Assembly: GCF_023634865.1 (NCBI RefSeq)
Contig: NZ_JAMLJN010000007.1
Coordinates: 1-64,000 of the forward strand
Length of the DNA stretch: 64,000 bases
Direction of reading: 5' to 3'
From: Flavobacterium fragile
GTDB lineage: Bacteria > Bacteroidota > Bacteroidia > Flavobacteriales > Flavobacteriaceae
In this document: positions 44,815 through 52,348 of the stretch, piece by piece
Layout of the letters: each line of letters begins with the position of its first letter
Position numbering within the stretch: the first letter of the stretch is position 1
Program-made: the position numbers and the translations under genes
The notes under the pieces: model-generated
What the model was told of the DNA's origin: nothing
The model's database searches: none
Seen by the model: the letters and a program-made list of their open reading frames with translations, nothing else

Positions 44815-45624
44815 TTATTCAAATCTATTATAGAAATTTTCTGTAATCTGACTTGTCTTTAAGTTTACTAAAATCAATTCTTGTTCCCATGAATGTTGAA
44901 TAAAACAATAATCTTGATTAATATTAATTATTTTAAATTTTAGTGGAGAACGTTTTTCTTTTAAAAGATTGAAACTAATTATCCTGTTAATACCTTTGAC
45001 TAAGTCAAAATGTTTATTGTTTAAAAAAACAATAAAATTATAAGAAGAAACTGATTCAACTTGTGAAAAGTTTTGAGTTTTGTAAACTAATTCCTTTCCT
45101 ATTAATTTATAGAAATGAAAATTATTATCTTTATAGTAATAAGAATAATTAATTAAATTGTCTAGTTGATTTACTTCTTTTGGTCTGTGAATTTCATTTG
45201 AAATTACTTTATCAACTAATTTATAATTTTCTTTTAACTCGCCAAAAATGAGAGGTTTTTCCAAATTTAATTTTTTCTCATTTAATAGTATATAATTAAT
45301 AAAATTCAAAAAAGATTTAATGTCTAACATGTTTAAATCTGCTCTATAAAAACAGATTAAACCATCTTTTTCATCTTTATAAGAAAACATTTTTTTATCA
45401 TTACTCTGAAAGTTGAAAATTTTTATTTTTTTATCATATTTCAAACTATCAATTAAAATATTAGCATAATCTGAAAGTATTAAACTTTTATTAATTTCTT
45501 CATTATAATCATGAGTTGAGGTTAAAAGATAAACATTTCCTCTAGTAAACTCCAATTGTACATTTTTATGAGCATAAATTAAGTCTAATGTTAAAAAGCT
45601 TAATAAAATAAATATCTTTTTCAT
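44815..45624 (-). CDS. Orphan exported protein of unknown function (269 aa)
   Basis: A 269-residue protein with a signal peptide (MKKIFILLSFLTLDLIYA) followed by a polar, beta-rich body with many Lys, Asn, Tyr and Ile residues. No family is recognised. Base composition is A/T-rich beyond its neighbours, consistent with a lineage-specific or recently acquired gene. It lies alone between asd and mscL with a 190-base gap before asd; no motif or catalytic residues are evident. Confidence 0.6.
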   Translation of the reverse strand: MKKIFILLSFLTLDLIYAHKNVQLEFTRGNVYLLTSTHDYNEEINKSLILSDYANILIDSLKYDKKIKIFNFQSNDKKMFSYKDEKDGLICFYRADLNMLDIKSFLNFINYILLNEKKLNLEKPLIFGELKENYKLVDKVISNEIHRPKEVNQLDNLINYSYYYKDNNFHFYKLIGKELVYKTQNFSQVESVSSYNFIVFLNNKHFDLVKGINRIISFNLLKEKRSPLKFKIININQDYCFIQHSWEQELILVNLKTSQITENFYNRFE

Positions 45625-45702
45625 AAGTCTGTTTTTGATTAACCTGTAGCTTGAAATTACATTTCTTTCAAAATTTAAAGTAAAACAAATCTAATCAATT
45701 TC

Positions 45703-45729
45703 TAAAAAAATACCCCGACGAATCGGGGT
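45703..45729 (-). terminator. Terminator after mscL
   Basis: Stem ACCCCGA / TCGGGGT with a four-base CGAA loop, followed on the minus strand by a run of seven T. It lies 33 bases beyond the mscL stop. Confidence 0.75.
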
Positions 45730-45761
45730 TTAGTTTAGAATATATAATGTAGCGGTATTGA

Positions 45762-46133
45762 CTATTTTTTCAATAAATCTCTAATTTCAGCTAACAATTG
45801 CTCTTGTGTTGGTCCTGCTGGAGCCGCTGGAGCTGGTTCTTCTTTTTTCTTAGCAGCATTCATTCCTTTAATCAATAAGAAAAGAACAAAAGCTACAATA
45901 ACAAAGTTAATCACAGCCGACATAAACATGCCATATTTAACCCCACCAAAAGCAGTTAGCTCTTCAATTTTTGACAAATTAGCTGCTTCCAAAGCTGGTT
46001 TAAGTAACAATGGTGTAATAACATCTTCAATAAATGAACTTACAATTTTACCAAAAGCACCGCCAATGATAACCCCTACAGCTAAATCCACTACGTTTCC
46101 ACGCATAGCGAATTCTTTAAATTCTTTTAACAT
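45762..46133 (-). CDS. mscL: Large-conductance mechanosensitive channel
   Basis: A 123-residue protein with the MscL features: KEFAMRGNVVDLAVGVIIGGAFGKIVSSF for the first membrane helix, an extracellular loop (LEAANLSKIEELTAFGGVKYG), the second helix (MFMSAVINFVIVAFVLFLLIKGMN) and a charged C-terminus. It is a membrane-tension safety valve releasing solutes during hypo-osmotic shock. Single gene with its own terminator. Confidence 0.95.
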   Translation of the reverse strand: MLKEFKEFAMRGNVVDLAVGVIIGGAFGKIVSSFIEDVITPLLLKPALEAANLSKIEELTAFGGVKYGMFMSAVINFVIVAFVLFLLIKGMNAAKKKEEPAPAAPAGPTQEQLLAEIRDLLKK

Positions 46134-46204
46134 AATGGGAGAATTTTAAAAATTTATATTCCGTTTTTCAGTTTAACGAATATACAATATTTAAAATTAA
46201 AAAG

Positions 46205-48649
46205 TTAATTTTTAAAGAAAATTCGCTTTACTCGTTGCGAAATCCCAGTCAAAATTTCATAGGGAATCGTGCCAATAACACTCGCCATTTCAGTCACTTT
46301 GGGATTTTTTCCAAATATAATAACCTCGTCGCCAGTTTTACAGGAAATATGAGTAACATCCACCATCATCATGTCCATACAAATGGAGCCTAAAATGGTA
46401 GCTTTTTGATTGTTGATAGTGACAAATCCTTTTTCATTGCCCCAAGCTCTTCGAATGCCATCGGCATAACCAATCGGAATCGTAGCGACTTTCATTTTTT
46501 GCGTCACTCGAAATCTTCGGCTGTAACCAATGCTTTCTTCTGGTAAAACTTCTCTTATTTGGGAAATAATGGTTTTTAAAGTACTAACGTTTTCTAGTTT
46601 ATTTAATTCTTGTTCCGAATTTCCAATGCCATACAAACCAATACCTAATCGCACCATTTCCATTTGCTTTTCAGGATAATTGAAAATTCCTGACGTGTTT
46701 AAAATATGGCGAATTGGTTTTGAAGGCAATACTTTTTCTAATTCGGAATACATTGCATCAAAACGTTGAAATTGTAATTTCGTGAAATCATCAAATTGCA
46801 AGTCGTCACTCGCCGCTAAATGCGAAAACACGCTTTTCACCTTAACGAAATTGTTGTTTTTTAGTAAGGAACACAATTCGTCTATCAAATGAGGTTCAAA
46901 TCCTAAACGATGCATTCCGGTATCTAACTTTATATGAATCGGATAATGGGAAATATTTTGGTGTTGGGCAATTTTTAAAAACGCTTGTAAACCCGTAATC
47001 GAATAAATTTCAGGTTCTAAATTATAGGCAATCATGGCTCTAAAACTACTGTTTTCGGGATTTAAAACCATAATTGGAGTCGTAATTCCTGCTTTTCGTA
47101 ATTCGATGCCTTCATCGGCAAATGCTACACCTAAGTAATCGACTTTATGATGTTCGAGCAATTTGGCAATTTCGTAACCGCCATTTCCATAGCCAAACGC
47201 TTTTACCATCACCATAATTTTGGTTTCTGGTTTTAGTTTGGATTTGTAGAAATTCAAGTTGTGACTAATCGCATCGAGATTGATTTCTAAAATTGTTTCG
47301 TGATTTTTCTCTTCCAACAAAACCACAATTTCATGAAAGTTGAAACCACGCGCACCTTTCACTAGAATGGTCTCGTTTTGAAACGACTGTGTGTTGAATT
47401 GCTGTAAAAATTCTTGCGTAGTGGTAAACGAAATCACATTCGGTAAATCGTTCAATTGTTTTCCGATGGTTTCGCCAATGGTAATAATACGCTCGATTTT
47501 GTTTTTCGAAAGCAATTGTTTTACCTGATTGTAAAGCGTTTCTACAGCAATACCACTCGTGAAAATATCAGATAAAATAATTGTTTTTTTATCGTGTAAT
47601 TTTTGTTGTTCTAAGAAATCCAATGCAATTTTCAACGATTGATAATCCACCGAATAACTGTCATCGATGACCAAACAATTATTGATGCCTTTTTTAGCTT
47701 GAAGTCGTAATTCTACTGGATATAATTCGGCAACTCGATTTTGAATAAATACAATTTCTTCGCCTAAAAACAACATGAAATTCACACAAGTAATTACATT
47801 TTCAATCGAATTTTCATCCGAAAACGGAATATTTACACTGAAAGTATTCGTTACGTTTTTAAAAGTCAATTCGGTTTTACCATTTTCATTTTTTTTTGAA
47901 ACGAATAAATTCGCGCTTTCATCTGAAAAGCTCCAAGTGTGTTTTTGGCTGTTTTTTGGAAGTAAAGCTTCAATTTCAGCATTCTTTTCCAAGAAAATAT
48001 CCGAACAATTTTCAAAAAGTTGGACTTTCTCTTTGATTTTGGCTTCGCGATTCGCAAAACCTTCATCATGAACCGAACCAATATTCGTTAAAATGCCGTA
48101 TTTCGGTTGAATGATGTGTTCTAAATTTGACATTTCATTTGGTAGCGAAATTCCAGCTTCAAAAATTCCCAAATCATAATTCCCTTCAATCGCTAAAATC
48201 GATAACGGAACTCCGACTTGTGAATTATAACTTTTCGGATTTCGAACAATCAAATGATTCGGACTCAATAAGAAATTCAGCCATTCTTTTACGATGGTTT
48301 TTCCGTTGCTTCCGGTAATTCCCACAAATGGAAAATCGAATTGTTTACGGTAGCCAATAGCAGTTTGTTGTAGCGCTTTTAACGAATTTTCAACGATAAT
48401 GAAATTCGCTTTTTCGTATACATGTTCCGGAATATATTCGACTACAAAATAGCGAACGCCTTTAGCAATCAACTCTTCCAAATACAAATGTGCATCGTGA
48501 TTTTGTCCTTTGATGGCAAAAAACAAGGTGTTGCTTCCATTTTGTAACGAACGGCTGTCAATCGAAATGTGAGTTGCGGTAAACTCAGTCGAATTTCCGT
48601 GAAAAACGCCTTTACAAAACGAAATAATATGAGTTAGGTTGAGGTTCAA
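46205..48649 (-). CDS. MurF-alanine racemase fusion
   Basis: An 814-residue bifunctional enzyme. Residues 1 to about 440 are MurF (UDP-MurNAc-tripeptide:D-Ala-D-Ala ligase) with ATP loop ITGSNGKT (111-118) and a Mur central domain. Residues about 450-814 are alanine racemase: the PLP-lysine motif VMVKAFGYGNGGY, LDTGMHRLGF, GIGLYGIG, and the SIGYSRRFRV tyrosine motif. It supplies D-alanine and joins D-Ala-D-Ala to the peptide, two linked steps of wall synthesis. The fusion is typical of Bacteroidota. Start codon is TTG at 48649, one base after the tdk stop; no ATG is in frame nearby. Confidence 0.94.
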   Translation of the reverse strand: MNLNLTHIISFCKGVFHGNSTEFTATHISIDSRSLQNGSNTLFFAIKGQNHDAHLYLEELIAKGVRYFVVEYIPEHVYEKANFIIVENSLKALQQTAIGYRKQFDFPFVGITGSNGKTIVKEWLNFLLSPNHLIVRNPKSYNSQVGVPLSILAIEGNYDLGIFEAGISLPNEMSNLEHIIQPKYGILTNIGSVHDEGFANREAKIKEKVQLFENCSDIFLEKNAEIEALLPKNSQKHTWSFSDESANLFVSKKNENGKTELTFKNVTNTFSVNIPFSDENSIENVITCVNFMLFLGEEIVFIQNRVAELYPVELRLQAKKGINNCLVIDDSYSVDYQSLKIALDFLEQQKLHDKKTIILSDIFTSGIAVETLYNQVKQLLSKNKIERIITIGETIGKQLNDLPNVISFTTTQEFLQQFNTQSFQNETILVKGARGFNFHEIVVLLEEKNHETILEINLDAISHNLNFYKSKLKPETKIMVMVKAFGYGNGGYEIAKLLEHHKVDYLGVAFADEGIELRKAGITTPIMVLNPENSSFRAMIAYNLEPEIYSITGLQAFLKIAQHQNISHYPIHIKLDTGMHRLGFEPHLIDELCSLLKNNNFVKVKSVFSHLAASDDLQFDDFTKLQFQRFDAMYSELEKVLPSKPIRHILNTSGIFNYPEKQMEMVRLGIGLYGIGNSEQELNKLENVSTLKTIISQIREVLPEESIGYSRRFRVTQKMKVATIPIGYADGIRRAWGNEKGFVTINNQKATILGSICMDMMMVDVTHISCKTGDEVIIFGKNPKVTEMASVIGTIPYEILTGISQRVKRIFFKN

Positions 48650-48650
48650 T

Positions 48651-49283
48651 TTATTGATTATCGTCTTTTTGCTTGTTTACAATTTCAACATCTTTCACTT
48701 CCATGTTTTCTCGGATAGCTTTAAAATAAGCGGCACGACTTAATGGTTCATATTCTTCGGTTTCACCAAGCATTACCAGTCTTTTGTCGTCTGATTTTCT
48801 AAAACTATAATGTGCTAAATTTCCGGTACGCGTACAAACGGCGTGAACTTTAGTAACATATTCGGCAGTAGCCATGAGCGCTGGCATCGGACCGAACGGA
48901 TTTCCTTTAAAATCCATGTCTAATCCAGCCACAATTACTCGAATTCCCGAGTTCGCTAAATCATTACAAACAGCAACAATTTCTTCATCGAAAAATTGCG
49001 CTTCGTCAATACCAACCACATCGCAACCTTGAGCTAAAATTCGAATATTTTCAGCAACAGGAACCGGTGTAGAACGAATTTCATTGCGATTGTGCGAAAC
49101 CACCATTTCGTCGTCATATCTTGTATCGACAGCCGGTTTGAAGATTTCCACTTTTTGTTTGGCAAACTGAGCTCGTTTTAGGCGGCGAATCAATTCTTCG
49201 GTTTTACCCGAAAACATGGAGCCACAAATTACTTCAATCCAGCCAAATTGTTCTTGTTGATTTACGGTATTTTCGAGAAACAT
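48651..49283 (-). CDS. tdk: Thymidine kinase (type II)
   Basis: A 210-residue protein with P-loop GSMFSGKT (21-28), the DEAQFF switch and the conserved EYEPLSRAAYF C-terminal region. Type II thymidine kinases usually bind zinc through four Cys; here they are replaced (AVCTRTGNLAHYS, SRAAYF), leaving one, so the zinc ribbon is not functional. It phosphorylates thymidine for salvage. Upstream of the murF-alr fusion with one base between stop and start, so co-transcribed. The zinc loss is probably lineage-wide. Confidence 0.94.
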   Translation of the reverse strand: MFLENTVNQQEQFGWIEVICGSMFSGKTEELIRRLKRAQFAKQKVEIFKPAVDTRYDDEMVVSHNRNEIRSTPVPVAENIRILAQGCDVVGIDEAQFFDEEIVAVCNDLANSGIRVIVAGLDMDFKGNPFGPMPALMATAEYVTKVHAVCTRTGNLAHYSFRKSDDKRLVMLGETEEYEPLSRAAYFKAIRENMEVKDVEIVNKQKDDNQ

Positions 49284-49318
49284 TTTGTATCTTTCGTACG
49301 TTAAAAATTATTTTCTGT

Positions 49319-49326
49319 TACATTTG
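49319..49326 (+). promoter_or_regulatory. -7 element for the acidic-protein gene
   Basis: TACATTTG matches TAnnTTTG and lies 59 bases before the ATG of the acidic-protein gene. No clear -33 element. Confidence 0.35.
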
Positions 49327-49335
49327 TAATCAAAA

Positions 49336-49343
49336 CAAAATTA
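49336..49343 (-). promoter_or_regulatory. -7 element for tdk
   Basis: On the minus strand TAATTTTG matches TAnnTTTG, with TTG 21 bases upstream (49365-49367). Transcription would begin about 45 bases before the tdk ATG. Confidence 0.4.
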
Positions 49344-49384
49344 TTAAAAAAGTATCGATATATTCAATTCCATCCAATAAAGTT

Positions 49385-50341
49385 ATGAAGAAAAGAGTAA
49401 CCGCTGAATTAATCAGTATTGCCCACCGAATTTTAAAGTTGAAAAACCATTCCGAAACCGTTCAATTGCAGCAAGAAGCTAAAAATTTGTACGATCAATT
49501 GACAATTTTACGCTTTTATGAAGAGAATTTCGAATTGGTAAAAAACGAAATTTCAGAAGAAGTTTTGGAAGCGAAATTAGTAGAAAAAAAAGCCGATATT
49601 TTTGAACTACCAATTGCTGTTGTAGAAGAAATTGCACCTGAAAAGGAAGTAGTGGTTGAAGCTCCAGTTTCAGAAGAAAATGTGGAAGAAACTCAATTAG
49701 AGGAAGAAAAAATTGTAGTGGCGGAGTTAATCGTTGAAGATGATGAAGATGAAGAGGAGGAAGTATTGATTACTTCAATGGAAGAAGAATCAATTGAAGA
49801 GGAAATTATAGAAGAAGCACCAGTTGTCGAAGCTCCAAAAATAGAAGAACCAGCGAAACAAATTTCGTTTGAAGATTTATTGGTACACGATTATCAAGAA
49901 TTGGATTTTGTAAAAGTGGAAGATGTTCCAGCAGAAGTTGAAAAAGTTACTGAAACTGTTTTTGAAGCTGTAACGCCAGTTGAAGAAGTTAAGGAAGAAA
50001 TTCAACCAGAACCTGTTGCAGAAACTCCAAAAGTATTAGAAGAAGAAGTAAAAGCAACTTTTGAAAAAGTAAGCCAAGAACCAAAAATCAGTTCGCTAAA
50101 TGATAGATTGAATAAGGCTATTACTTTTGGCTTAAATGATAGAATTGGATTTGAAAAGAAATTATTTGGTGGTAGTTCGGATGATTTTAACCGTGTGGTT
50201 TCGCAATTGAATACCTTTGATAGTTTTGAGGAAGCAAAAGCTTTCGTAGATGATTTCGTAAAACCGGATTATAACAATTGGGAAGGTGCTGAAGAGTTCG
50301 AAACGCGTTTCATGGAAATTGTGGAGAAGAAGTTTAGTTAG
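49385..50341 (+). CDS. Acidic, Glu/Val-rich protein of unknown function (318 aa)
   Basis: A 318-residue protein with a basic helical N-terminus (1-60, SIAHRILKLKNHSETVQLQQ), a very acidic, low-complexity centre (about 75-230, with many Glu-Val and Glu-Glu stretches, probably disordered) and a folded helical C-terminus (DRLNKAITFGLNDRIGFEKKLFGGSSDDFN...). No signal peptide. I recall similar proteins conserved near rsmI in flavobacteria, but no function is known. Gene order here: tdk and this gene are divergent, rsmI follows. Confidence 0.7.
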   Translation: MKKRVTAELISIAHRILKLKNHSETVQLQQEAKNLYDQLTILRFYEENFELVKNEISEEVLEAKLVEKKADIFELPIAVVEEIAPEKEVVVEAPVSEENVEETQLEEEKIVVAELIVEDDEDEEEEVLITSMEEESIEEEIIEEAPVVEAPKIEEPAKQISFEDLLVHDYQELDFVKVEDVPAEVEKVTETVFEAVTPVEEVKEEIQPEPVAETPKVLEEEVKATFEKVSQEPKISSLNDRLNKAITFGLNDRIGFEKKLFGGSSDDFNRVVSQLNTFDSFEEAKAFVDDFVKPDYNNWEGAEEFETRFMEIVEKKFS

Positions 50342-50383
50342 TTTTCAGTCTCAGTCTCAGTTTTCAGTCTCAGATTCCTTTTG

Positions 50384-50420
50384 GTGAATTTGTGCTAATT
50401 TGTGAAATTCGAGTTTTTAG
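50384..50420. repeat. AATTTGTG variant of the dispersed intergenic repeat
   Basis: GAATTTGTGCTAATTTGTG then AAATTCGAG is a diverged form of the 50478-50519 repeat. The preceding CAGTCTCAGT words (50345-50372) form a small tandem repeat of their own. Confidence 0.4.
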
Positions 50421-50477
50421 TTTGACCACATAGAAACATAGGTTTTTTTATTGTTTGAGTTTTTCTTAGTACATAGT

Positions 50478-50519
50478 TAATTCGTGCTAATTCGTGCTAA
50501 TTCGTGAAATTCGTGTTTG
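50478..50519. repeat. AATTCGTG tandem intergenic repeat upstream of rsmI
   Basis: The word TTCGTGCTAA is repeated, then TTCGTGAAATTCGTG, just before rsmI. Related words occur at 43515-43568 and 44733-44763, so this is a dispersed family. Confidence 0.5.
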
Positions 50520-50532
50520 TAAATAGTTTTAA

Positions 50533-51210
50533 ATGAGTAAATTATATATCGTTCCAACGCCAATAGGTAATTTAGAAGACATGACTTTTCGTGCAATTAA
50601 AGTGCTAAAAGAAGTCGATTTAATTTTAGCAGAAGATACGCGAACCAGCGGAAAATTGCTAAAACATTTCGAAATTGCTACGCACATGCACAGCCACCAC
50701 ATGCACAACGAACACAAAACCGTTGAAAATTTGGTGAAGCGATTACAAGCAGGCGAAACTATTGCTTTAATCAGCGATGCAGGAACTCCAGCCATTTCCG
50801 ATCCAGGATTTTTGCTTACGCGCGCTTGTGTGGAAAACGGAATTGCGGTAGAATGTTTGCCAGGCGCAACAGCTTTTGTACCTGCTTTGGTGAATAGCGG
50901 TTTGCCCAATGATAAATTCGTTTTCGAAGGATTTTTACCCGATAAAAAAGGAAGACAAACCCGATTTTTAGCCTTACAAGAAGAATATCGTACCATGATT
51001 TTCTACGTATCGCCACATAAACTAAACAAAACCTTAGCCGAATTTGTACAATATTTCGGTGCCGATAGACCCGTTTCTGTTTCTAGAGAATTATCCAAAT
51101 TACACGAAGAAACCGTTAGAGGAACCGCCGAAGAAGTATTAAAACACTTTGAAGCGAAACCCGCTAAAGGGGAGATTGTTGTGGTTGTGGGTGGGAAGAG
51201 TTTGAAGTGA
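50533..51210 (+). CDS. rsmI: 16S rRNA (cytidine-1402-2'-O)-methyltransferase
   Basis: A 225-residue tetrapyrrole-methylase-fold protein with start KLYIVPTPIGNLEDMTFRAI, the ALISDAGTPAISDPG loop and the RPVSVSRELSKLHEETVRGT segment of the family. It 2'-O-methylates C1402 in the ribosomal P site with RsmH. Normal length. It begins a plus-strand run of small genes that continues with the PLDc_N protein (18 bases) and OsmC. Confidence 0.95.
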   Translation: MSKLYIVPTPIGNLEDMTFRAIKVLKEVDLILAEDTRTSGKLLKHFEIATHMHSHHMHNEHKTVENLVKRLQAGETIALISDAGTPAISDPGFLLTRACVENGIAVECLPGATAFVPALVNSGLPNDKFVFEGFLPDKKGRQTRFLALQEEYRTMIFYVSPHKLNKTLAEFVQYFGADRPVSVSRELSKLHEETVRGTAEEVLKHFEAKPAKGEIVVVVGGKSLK

Positions 51211-51227
51211 ATTTAAAACAATTATAT

Positions 51228-51449
51228 ATGGAGTTTCAGTTAGATAGTTTTTCATTTGGATTAATGTTTTGGCAAGTTTTTTTATTTGTTGTATTATTTT
51301 TTTGGTTGTTTTGTGTAATAGATGTTTTGAGAAATTCATTTAATGGTAACGATAAATTAATTTGGATATTAGTTTTAATATTTGTTCCAATATTGGGACC
51401 TTTTTTGTACTTTTTCATTGGAAGAAAAAAAAGAATTATTATTAATTAA
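51228..51449 (+). CDS. Small PLDc_N-type membrane protein
   Basis: A 73-residue membrane protein from the ATG at 51228; an alternative GTG at 51207 overlaps the rsmI stop. Two membrane segments are visible: one near 10-33 (FGLMFWQVFLFVVLFFWLFCVI) and one near 46-65 (LIWILVLIFVPILGPFLYFFIG). The NDKLIWILVLIFVPILGPFLYFFIG pattern is the PLDc_N domain seen at the front of cardiolipin synthases; here it stands alone. Function unknown. Confidence 0.72.
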   Translation: MEFQLDSFSFGLMFWQVFLFVVLFFWLFCVIDVLRNSFNGNDKLIWILVLIFVPILGPFLYFFIGRKKRIIIN

Positions 51450-51451
51450 AT

Positions 51452-51874
51452 ATGGAAAAACACAACATAACCACCACCTGGAAAGGTAACATGCAATTTG
51501 AATCCACTAACCCTAGTGGCGATATCATTTCAATTGATGCTGGTCCAGAAAATGGAGGCGAAGGAAAAGGCTTGCGCCCAAAAGCATTGATGTTAAATGC
51601 TTTAGCAGGTTGCACAGGTTTAGACGTAGCATCCTTAATGGAAAAAATGAAGTTAGAAGTAACCGATTTCAAAATTGAAGTTTCAGGTGAATTAACCGAA
51701 GAACATCCAAAAACCTATCACAAAGTAAAAGTAGATTATCATTTTTATGGCAACAATTTAGACGAGAAAAAGCTAGAGAAAGCCGTGAATTTATCGGTAG
51801 AAAAATATTGTGGCGTGATGGAAATGTTTCGTCAATTTGCTAAAGTGGAAATCGAAATTTTTTATCACAATTAA
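51452..51874 (+). CDS. OsmC family protein
   Basis: A 140-residue protein with the two conserved cysteines of OsmC/Ohr peroxidases: Cys54 in LAGCTGLDVASLMEKM and Cys120 in VEKYCGVMEMF. In relatives they reduce organic hydroperoxides with thiols. The GENGGEGKGLRPKALML stretch is typical of the YhfA-like subgroup, whose substrate is less clear. It begins 3 bases after the stop of the PLDc_N gene and is followed 4 bases later by the HopJ-like gene. Confidence 0.88.
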   Translation: MEKHNITTTWKGNMQFESTNPSGDIISIDAGPENGGEGKGLRPKALMLNALAGCTGLDVASLMEKMKLEVTDFKIEVSGELTEEHPKTYHKVKVDYHFYGNNLDEKKLEKAVNLSVEKYCGVMEMFRQFAKVEIEIFYHN

Positions 51875-51877
51875 GAA

Positions 51878-52210
51878 ATGACAGTAGAAGCACTTATTAA
51901 TAAAGTAAAGCAATCGGAAATACTTTCTTTTGCTGAGGTCATCGCAACCATCGATGCCAACTATTCTTTTACACCTTCCTTTTTTAAAAATGGGGATGTT
52001 GTAAATGAAGAAAATCAAAATAATGGCTCTTGCAAGGTGTTTTCATTTGCTAAAATTCATAAATTGTCAGAGAAAGAAACTCTTTTTCTTTTTGGTGAAC
52101 ACTATCAAAAAGTACTTGAAACACCAAGTGATGCTGACCATCAAAACATTCGAAATTTCATTAAATTTGGTTGGAACGGAATCGCATTTGAAAAAGAAGC
52201 ACTTTCGTAG
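51878..52210 (+). CDS. HopJ family protein
   Basis: A 110-residue protein with the HopJ family pattern FAEVIATIDANYSFTPSFFKNGDVVNEENQNNGSCKVFSFAKIH and ETLFLFGEHYQKVL. The name comes from a type III effector in Pseudomonas, but homologues occur widely in bacteria without a type III system, so effector function is not implied. It is in the osmC run and probably cytosolic. No catalytic residues are evident. Confidence 0.82.
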   Translation: MTVEALINKVKQSEILSFAEVIATIDANYSFTPSFFKNGDVVNEENQNNGSCKVFSFAKIHKLSEKETLFLFGEHYQKVLETPSDADHQNIRNFIKFGWNGIAFEKEALS

Positions 52211-52258
52211 TGTTTTTCTTTTTCATCGAAATGACAACTGAAAAATAAAAAATATTTA

Positions 52259-52266
52259 TACCTTTG
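52259..52266 (+). promoter_or_regulatory. -7 element of recJ
   Basis: TACCTTTG matches TAnnTTTG and would start transcription about 75 bases before the recJ ATG. The -33 element is weak. A TCTAAATTC word string lies in the leader (52316-52342), as between accB and accC. Confidence 0.4.
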
Positions 52267-52348
52267 TCGTTCAATTATATAAGCCAAAATAATAGAGTTC
52301 AAAACTAGTATTCTGAATTCTAATTTCTAAATTCTAATTTTTAAAACT

